Assembly (NCBI GenBank): GCA_904501955.1
Contig: CAJGCY010000109.1
Location: 1 to 8,796 of the forward strand
Length of the DNA stretch: 8,796 nucleotides
From: an uncultured Akkermansia sp.
Lineage (GTDB): Bacteria; Verrucomicrobiota; Verrucomicrobiia; Verrucomicrobiales; Akkermansiaceae
Direction of reading: 5' to 3'
The number at the start of each line of letters is the position of its first letter. The stretch's first letter is position 1. The notes beneath the pieces are model-generated. The model ran no database searches and was not told where the DNA came from. It worked only from the letters and a program-made list of their open reading frames with translations. The translations under genes were made by a program, and so were the position numbers. Shown here one piece after another: positions 7,231 to 8,796 of this stretch.

Positions 7231-7985
7231 CGGAGGGCTTCCTCCACCAAATAGCCCAGCAACTCATCGGAATAATCACTTTCTTGCATTTTGCGGCGCG
7301 TGTAGGTGGTGGGTTGCGCACTTATAGGGTTATAACCGGTGCGGTTTTCTTCTACCCGGTGCAAGAGGCAGCCACGGGTTTGCCATGTGGGGTGCGCGTC
7401 CGCTCCGGTAAGATGCTCCGCTAAGAGCTTTTTGTGCTCGCGAGTGCTCAAAGCACGCAGTTGCTCCGCAGCGGCGCGGGCGGGGACTCCTTGCTTGCGC
7501 AATAACCAATAGGCGCGGGCGTTGAATGCATTGCGCTCTGCATCAATGCTTCTCCACCGGAAGTAGTTGCACACGCCTTCTTCGTCATATTGCAGGTTGA
7601 GCCTGCAATCAAAGCAAACGGCTTCTCCCACCAGCATGCTGAACTTTGAGGATGCTGCCGCTGCAAGTAGTGATAGCAGCTTTCTTGCCTTGCGATTGAA
7701 CGGGGCACATCCCGGCGGGATGAGTACGGAAATCTCGTCGCTTTGGTTGTAAGCAAAGGCGATTTGCGGCTCATAGTCGAGCAGGTGGTGCATGGTCTCC
7801 ACCATGAGGCGGTGAAACGCGGTGTCGAATGGTTTGCTGAAGTGCTTGTTCGTCAGTTTGCTGAAGCCTCTCCCATCCAAACGCGCTATAATGTAGGCGT
7901 TTTCCGGTAATTCGCCTTCGCGGGCGTTTTCAAGAGCGCGCATCCGGCTCTCTAAATCATGAAATGTCAGGTTGTTTCCGTCCAT
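7218..7985 (-). CDS. thg1: Thg1-like 3'-5' nucleotidyltransferase (tRNA-His guanylyltransferase family)
   Basis: Thg1 enzymes add nucleotides to RNA 5' ends in the reverse (3'-5') direction. Eukaryotic Thg1 adds G-1 to tRNA-His, while bacterial and archaeal Thg1-like proteins prefer templated repair of 5'-truncated tRNAs. This 255-residue protein has the metal-binding motifs RLDGRGFSK (Asp37) and AYNQSDEISV (Asp83, Glu84), matching human Asp29 and Asp76/Glu77. It also has KPFD, CFDCRL, YFRWRSIDAERNAFNARAYW and the C-terminal region WQTRGCLLHR typical of the family. The length is usual for the family. Its ATG (7985) lies inside the upstream kinase gene with a 19-nt overlap in another frame, which suggests translational coupling. 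Most bacteria encode G-1 of tRNA-His in the genome, so repair is the likelier role. The family call is firm; the RNA substrate is inferred. Confidence 0.92.
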   Translation of the reverse strand: MDGNNLTFHDLESRMRALENAREGELPENAYIIARLDGRGFSKLTNKHFSKPFDTAFHRLMVETMHHLLDYEPQIAFAYNQSDEISVLIPPGCAPFNRKARKLLSLLAAAASSKFSMLVGEAVCFDCRLNLQYDEEGVCNYFRWRSIDAERNAFNARAYWLLRKQGVPARAAAEQLRALSTREHKKLLAEHLTGADAHPTWQTRGCLLHRVEENRTGYNPISAQPTTYTRRKMQESDYSDELLGYLVEEALRSAR

Positions 7986-8443
7986 GGTGAAATGTTGAAT
8001 CCGTTTTCTGAGATGTTGACGAAAAAGAGCTCATCAAAGCCCTCACTCATGCGCGGCAGCACAAGACGTGCGGACATGGCCGCTATGGCCACCGGCGGAA
8101 CTTGCTCCGGCCTGTTGCTGTTGCGAGCGATGCAATCTTGCACCTTGCTTTGCATAAAATAGCCCACAACACGGTAGCCTGCTTGGCGGGCAAGGGCTAT
8201 GTAGCGCTCGCGTTCTTGGGGCAAAGTGTTGGTGTTATCAACGGCAAAGGATTTGCCTGCTTGCAGATACTGTTGAACGAGTTGCAATTCGCGGTGTCGC
8301 GTGCGGAGGGTATCGAGGTTGATGTGTTCTACCCCCTGCGGCGCGAGTTCACGGCGGTAGAACGTGGTTTTTCCGGATGCCGGGATGCCCATGATGACGA
8401 TGAGTCTGCGGGTGGGGGCGCTGTCGCTTACTGTGGGCTTCAT
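7967..8443 (-). CDS. Stand-alone P-loop polynucleotide 5'-kinase (T4 Pnkp/PNKP-like, AAA_33)
   Basis: This is a 158-residue P-loop kinase predicted to transfer ATP gamma-phosphate to a 5'-OH of RNA or DNA. Walker A is GIPASGKTT (19-27, Lys25). NLDTLRTRH carries Asp44 and Arg47, matching the D-x-x-R pair of T4 Pnkp that handles the 5'-OH. AVDNTN (Asp69) matches the DNTN motif of human PNKP. ERERYIALARQAGYRV and IARNSNR (Arg107; T4 has KRNSKR) complete the likeness, as does the closing EGFDELFFV. No phosphatase domain is present. The ATG at 8443 is chosen because the alternative in-frame TTG (8491) overlaps the proposed -10 box and would add a featureless N-terminus. There is no Shine-Dalgarno. 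It overlaps the Thg1-like gene by 19 nt. Related AAA_33 kinases act on other substrates, so nucleic acid as the target is likely but not proven. Confidence 0.82.
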   Translation of the reverse strand: MKPTVSDSAPTRRLIVIMGIPASGKTTFYRRELAPQGVEHINLDTLRTRHRELQLVQQYLQAGKSFAVDNTNTLPQERERYIALARQAGYRVVGYFMQSKVQDCIARNSNRPEQVPPVAIAAMSARLVLPRMSEGFDELFFVNISENGFNISPWTETT

Positions 8444-8486
8444 GGTCGGTAGAGCAGGCGGAACTTGTGTTGCTGCGCTGAATCTT

Positions 8487-8515
8487 AACAAAATCTATCT
8501 TCTTGCACAAGTCAA
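8487..8515 (-). promoter_or_regulatory. Weak promoter candidate for the kinase-thg1 operon
   Basis: Reading the minus strand, TTGACT (8515-8510) is followed by a 17-nt spacer and TTTGTT (8492-8487). The -35 box is good (5 of 6) but the -10 box is poor (3 of 6), so the exact placement is doubtful. Initiation here would leave a leader of about 37 nt before the ATG at 8443. Confidence 0.3.
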
Positions 8516-8526
8516 TAATCGTGCAA
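8503..8526. promoter_or_regulatory. Inverted repeat TTGCAC-N12-GTGCAA, candidate operator
   Basis: TTGCAC (8503-8508) and GTGCAA (8521-8526) are perfect inverted arms separated by 12 nt; extended to 8-nt half-sites, 7 of 8 positions match. The candidate -35 box (8510-8515) lies in the spacer, so a dimeric regulator bound here would control access to the kinase-thg1 promoter. This is inferred from position and symmetry only. Confidence 0.4.
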
Positions 8527-8574
8527 AATAACCATAAAGCCCTGTTAAAGTTTATGGATGATGCCACTATTTGC

Positions 8575-8796
8575 TCCGCTCGATAAATCGGAAGTTGAAG
8601 AACAGTTTGGGAGCCGTAGGCGAGCGGAATTCAGAGCCCCGGAGGGGCGCCATAGAATAGCCCGGCGGTGGAGCGGCGAAGCCGCGGAACCCCGGGTAGC
8701 GTAAAAAAAGAAAATTGAGCCCGGAGCGACGGAGCGAAGCGACGCAGCGTAGGCCGACATATAATGGCGAGGACCGGCGAGCCACGGCGTAGCAAG
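8575..8796. repeat. GC-rich intergenic repeat block with hairpins and short direct repeats
   Basis: No credible gene lies here. From left to right there is an 8-bp inverted repeat (TCCGCTCG 8575-8582, CGAGCGGA 8621-8628) and a hairpin GCCCC-GGA-GGGGC (8636-8648). A nested hairpin follows: inner GCGGC-GAA-GCCGC (8673-8685) inside outer CCCGG (8661-8665) and CCGGG (8692-8696). An A-rich stretch (8703-8714) is next, then CGGAGCGA in tandem (8722-8729, 8730-8737) and the repeated hexamer GCGACG (8726, 8739). The patchwork suggests a dispersed repeat family that continues past the right edge, but dispersal cannot be seen from one copy. Confidence 0.6.

Noticed and set aside
8444..8491. Upstream TTG start adding 16 residues to the kinase
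   Set aside because: The start overlaps the candidate -10 box, and the added residues are featureless; ATG 8443 fits kinase domain length.
8545..8785. Two overlapping minus-strand ORFs of about 70 codons
   Set aside because: They only read through the repeat patchwork, with no recognisable domain, ribosome site or protein-like composition.

Overview
This 8.8 kb window is bacterial chromosome, most likely from a Verrucomicrobiota lineage near Akkermansia. The reasons are a secreted protein ending in a textbook PEP-CTERM signal (VPEP, hydrophobic helix, RRRRK), Deg-type proteases with a plant-Deg9-like C-terminal domain, GC-rich genes, and no recognisable Shine-Dalgarno sequence before any visible start codon. 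The lineage is an inference and was not checked by search.

Plus strand, 2-6049: an envelope block. The first gene, cut by the left window edge, is a trypsin-like HtrA/Deg serine protease with an intact His-Asp-Ser triad. After 27 nt comes a lipoprotein paralogue with the same architecture in which the His and Ser are gone, so it is a predicted pseudoprotease. A hairpin terminator follows, then a complete bifunctional class A penicillin-binding protein with a proline-rich cytoplasmic extension. Together these genes concern periplasmic protein quality control and peptidoglycan synthesis.

Plus strand, 6131-7135: a clearly more A+T-rich gene for an exported cysteine protease resembling IdeS/Mac (peptidase family C66). 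The IdeS Lys, Cys, His and Asp landmarks can all be matched, and the protein carries a PEP-CTERM sorting tail. A perfect TTGACA box is placed so that the mRNA may be leaderless.

Minus strand, 8443-7218: two overlapping genes, convergent with the protease gene. The first is a stand-alone P-loop polynucleotide kinase resembling T4 Pnkp and human PNKP. The second is a Thg1-like 3'-5' nucleotidyltransferase. Together they look like a compact RNA 5'-end repair operon: the kinase could restore a 5'-phosphate, which the Thg1-like enzyme could then activate and extend. A perfect inverted repeat (TTGCAC-N12-GTGCAA) surrounds the likely -35 box.

Right end, 8575-8796: no credible gene. It is a GC-rich patchwork of short inverted and direct repeats that looks like a dispersed intergenic repeat. 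No tRNA, rRNA, CRISPR array or transposase gene was seen.
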